From NCBI GenBank assembly GCA_046590195.1, contig JBKJTP010000314.1, forward strand, positions 1-6,052: DNA of 6,052 bases. The letters are read 5' to 3'. Positions 5,471-6,052 of the stretch are shown one piece after another. The notes beneath the pieces are model-generated. The model worked only from the letters and a program-made list of their open reading frames with translations, made no database searches and was not told where the DNA came from. Source of the DNA: JBKJTP01 sp046590195. GTDB taxonomy: Bacteria > Bacteroidota > Ignavibacteria > Palsa-1295. Both the position numbers and the translations under genes were made by a program. The stretch's first letter is position 1, and each line of letters starts with the position of its first letter.

Positions 5471-5558
5471 CTCGGTATTCCGAGAGCTCTGTAAACACCG
5501 ATCCCTACCTGGGGGCTCTCCGCCTTCGGCTACGAGGAGACATGCTAAAGCATGTCTC
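5471..5558. repeat. Cluster of short palindromes continuing the repeat region
   Basis: Directly after copy 1 come CTCGG/CCGAG over TATT (5471-5484), the palindrome AGAGCTCT (5483-5490) and a small GCC/GGC hairpin (5522-5530). Last is a 10-bp perfect inverted repeat, GAGACATGCT (5537-5546) with AGCATGTCTC (5549-5558) over two A. The intervening text (GTAAACACCGATCCCTAC) looks like part of a dispersed family as well. No gene is seen on either strand. The last palindrome touches the stop codon of the minus-strand gene and may shape its mRNA 3' end. Confidence 0.6.
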
Positions 5559-5791
5559 TACACCAGATCCCACCGCACTTCGCGCACACGCGAACACGTC
5601 ACATGCAGCGCGCCATCATTCGTGCGTGTGAAGATCGCATCGCCTAGATGTCCGAGCCATCGCAGCATAAAGACAGCGTACTTGATCGCGTCTTGCTCAG
5701 TAATAAAATACTGTATCAACTCTGAATCCAGAGGATGCACAACGAATTGCTCTCCGCTTGTGCGCACGACAAAAACCTGCGGTGCATGCAT
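5558..5791 (-). CDS. Small hypothetical protein, 77 aa, bracketed by repeats
   Basis: No family can be named with confidence. The product begins MHAPQVFVVRTSGEQFVVHP, then LDSELIQYFITEQDAIKYAV, FMLRWLGHLGDAIFTRTNDG and ends VREVRWDLV. The order beta hairpin, helix with EQDAIKYA, then a beta strand resembles very small DUF2188-like domains, which is only a topological impression. It has no signal peptide or membrane segment. The start at 5791 is chosen over the in-frame ATG at 5809 because TGGAGG (5798-5803) lies 6 nt upstream, the only strong Shine-Dalgarno seen in the window. The gene sits alone on the minus strand between two copies of a 103-bp repeat. Its stop codon abuts a 10-bp inverted repeat. 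The unusual start signal and repeat setting hint at an origin different from its neighbours, but this is inference. Confidence 0.6.
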   Translation of the reverse strand: MHAPQVFVVRTSGEQFVVHPLDSELIQYFITEQDAIKYAVFMLRWLGHLGDAIFTRTNDGALHVTCSRVREVRWDLV

Positions 5792-5797
5792 CGCAAA

Positions 5798-5803
5798 CCT
5801 CCA
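5798..5803 (-). promoter_or_regulatory. Shine-Dalgarno site deciding the start of the 77-aa gene
   Basis: TGGAGG on the minus strand is followed by a 6-nt spacer (TTTGCG) and ATG at 5791. It matches the anti-SD core well. All other supported starts in the window lack such a site. Confidence 0.6.
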
Positions 5804-5809
5804 CTGCAT

Positions 5810-5949
5810 GAGTAGTGAATGATCGTTCGCTCGCCGCGTAAGAAGGATACGGGCAGCTTCTCCGATAGGATTGGGGACCTACTATTACAGAGACACATCG
5901 CACCGCCAAAGTTTAACAGCTATCTTTAGGAGATGAAAGCTACTACACC
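5810..5949. other. Intergenic stretch upstream of the 77-aa gene
   Basis: This segment should hold the promoter of the minus-strand gene. On that strand TTGGCG occurs upstream of TAATAG with about 16 bp between them (both within roughly 5885-5915), a weak sigma-70-like arrangement. I see no repeats, RNA gene or further coding region here. The plus-strand ATG near 5934 opens a frame of only about 13 codons that ends in the downstream repeat. Confidence 0.3.
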
Positions 5950-6052
5950 CGTGGCACAGGCTTCCAGCCTGTGACCCCATGACTTCCGGTTTATACCTGT
6001 CATTGCGAGGAGGTGTTCATCGCTTTAGCGATGAAACCGACGCGGCAATCTC
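5950..6052 (+). repeat. Dispersed 103-bp palindromic element, copy 2 (runs off the window)
   Basis: This is a direct copy of 5367-5469, offset by 583 bp and in the same orientation, with two substitutions (A to G at 5988, C to T at 6026). The 6026 change falls in the 4-nt loop of the inner hairpin, so the stems are intact: CACAGGCT/AGCCTGTG (5955-5962 with 5966-5973) and TTCATCGC/GCGATGAA (6016-6023 with 6028-6035). The match continues to the last base, so the true element may be longer. The left border (CGTGGCAC) is sharp: the bases before it differ between copies. Confidence 0.9.

Noticed and set aside
5792..5809. ATG 5809 as start of the small minus-strand gene
   Set aside because: It lacks an SD, and the TGGAGG site lies inside this six-codon extension, correctly spaced for ATG 5791.
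5430..5822. 130-codon plus-strand frame through the repeats
   Set aside because: It begins inside a palindromic repeat, has a Ser/Thr/Arg/Cys-rich shadow composition and opposes the SD-bearing minus-strand gene.
5367..6052. CRISPR-like array
   Set aside because: Only two repeats of about 103 bp, 583 bp apart, with a gene between them; no regular spacers.

Overview
The window most likely comes from a Bacteroidota/Chlorobi-type (FCB group) genome, possibly a deep lineage such as Kapabacteria or Ignavibacteria. The evidence is a recognisable C-terminal type IX secretion (T9SS) sorting-domain remnant, near absence of Shine-Dalgarno sequences before well-supported genes, Cys-anchored lipoproteins and moderate GC content. 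The placement is an inference; no rRNA or other phylogenetic marker was compared.

Positions 1-2654 are a plus-strand housekeeping block: the 3' end of accC (biotin carboxylase, fatty-acid synthesis), gcvH (lipoyl carrier of the glycine cleavage system) and guaA (GMP synthetase). A 21-bp tandem repeat overlaps the accC stop codon. A convincing intrinsic terminator sits between gcvH and guaA, with its U-tract ending only 5 nt before the guaA start codon. Directly after the guaA stop, in the same frame, is a 59-codon open stretch encoding a start-less T9SS type A sorting domain, read here as a gene relic.

Positions 2858-3807 carry two minus-strand genes, convergent with guaA: a Gly-rich lipoprotein with two hydrophobic glycine-zipper-like segments, and upstream of it an unrecognised 111-aa protein. 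Positions 3808-4172 hold no gene I can support and may contain decayed sequence.

Positions 4173-5282 are a plus-strand pair of cell-envelope genes 21 nt apart: a small coiled-coil lipoprotein, and a secreted coiled-coil protein with a divergent LysM-like C-terminal domain. The two share architecture and a W-P-x-[VI]-W motif, so they may be related and work together at the peptidoglycan/outer membrane. They end in a heptamer repeat and a strong terminator.

Positions 5367-6052 are repeat-rich. Two nearly identical direct copies of an element of at least 103 bp, each with two hairpins, bracket a small minus-strand gene (77 aa). That gene has the only good Shine-Dalgarno sequence I found in the window. 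Additional palindromes lie next to its 3' end. No CRISPR array, tRNA, rRNA or intact transposase was seen, and I found no clear novel defence or mobile system. The most unusual items are the T9SS relic behind guaA, the terminator against the guaA start, the paired envelope genes and the repeat-bracketed small gene.
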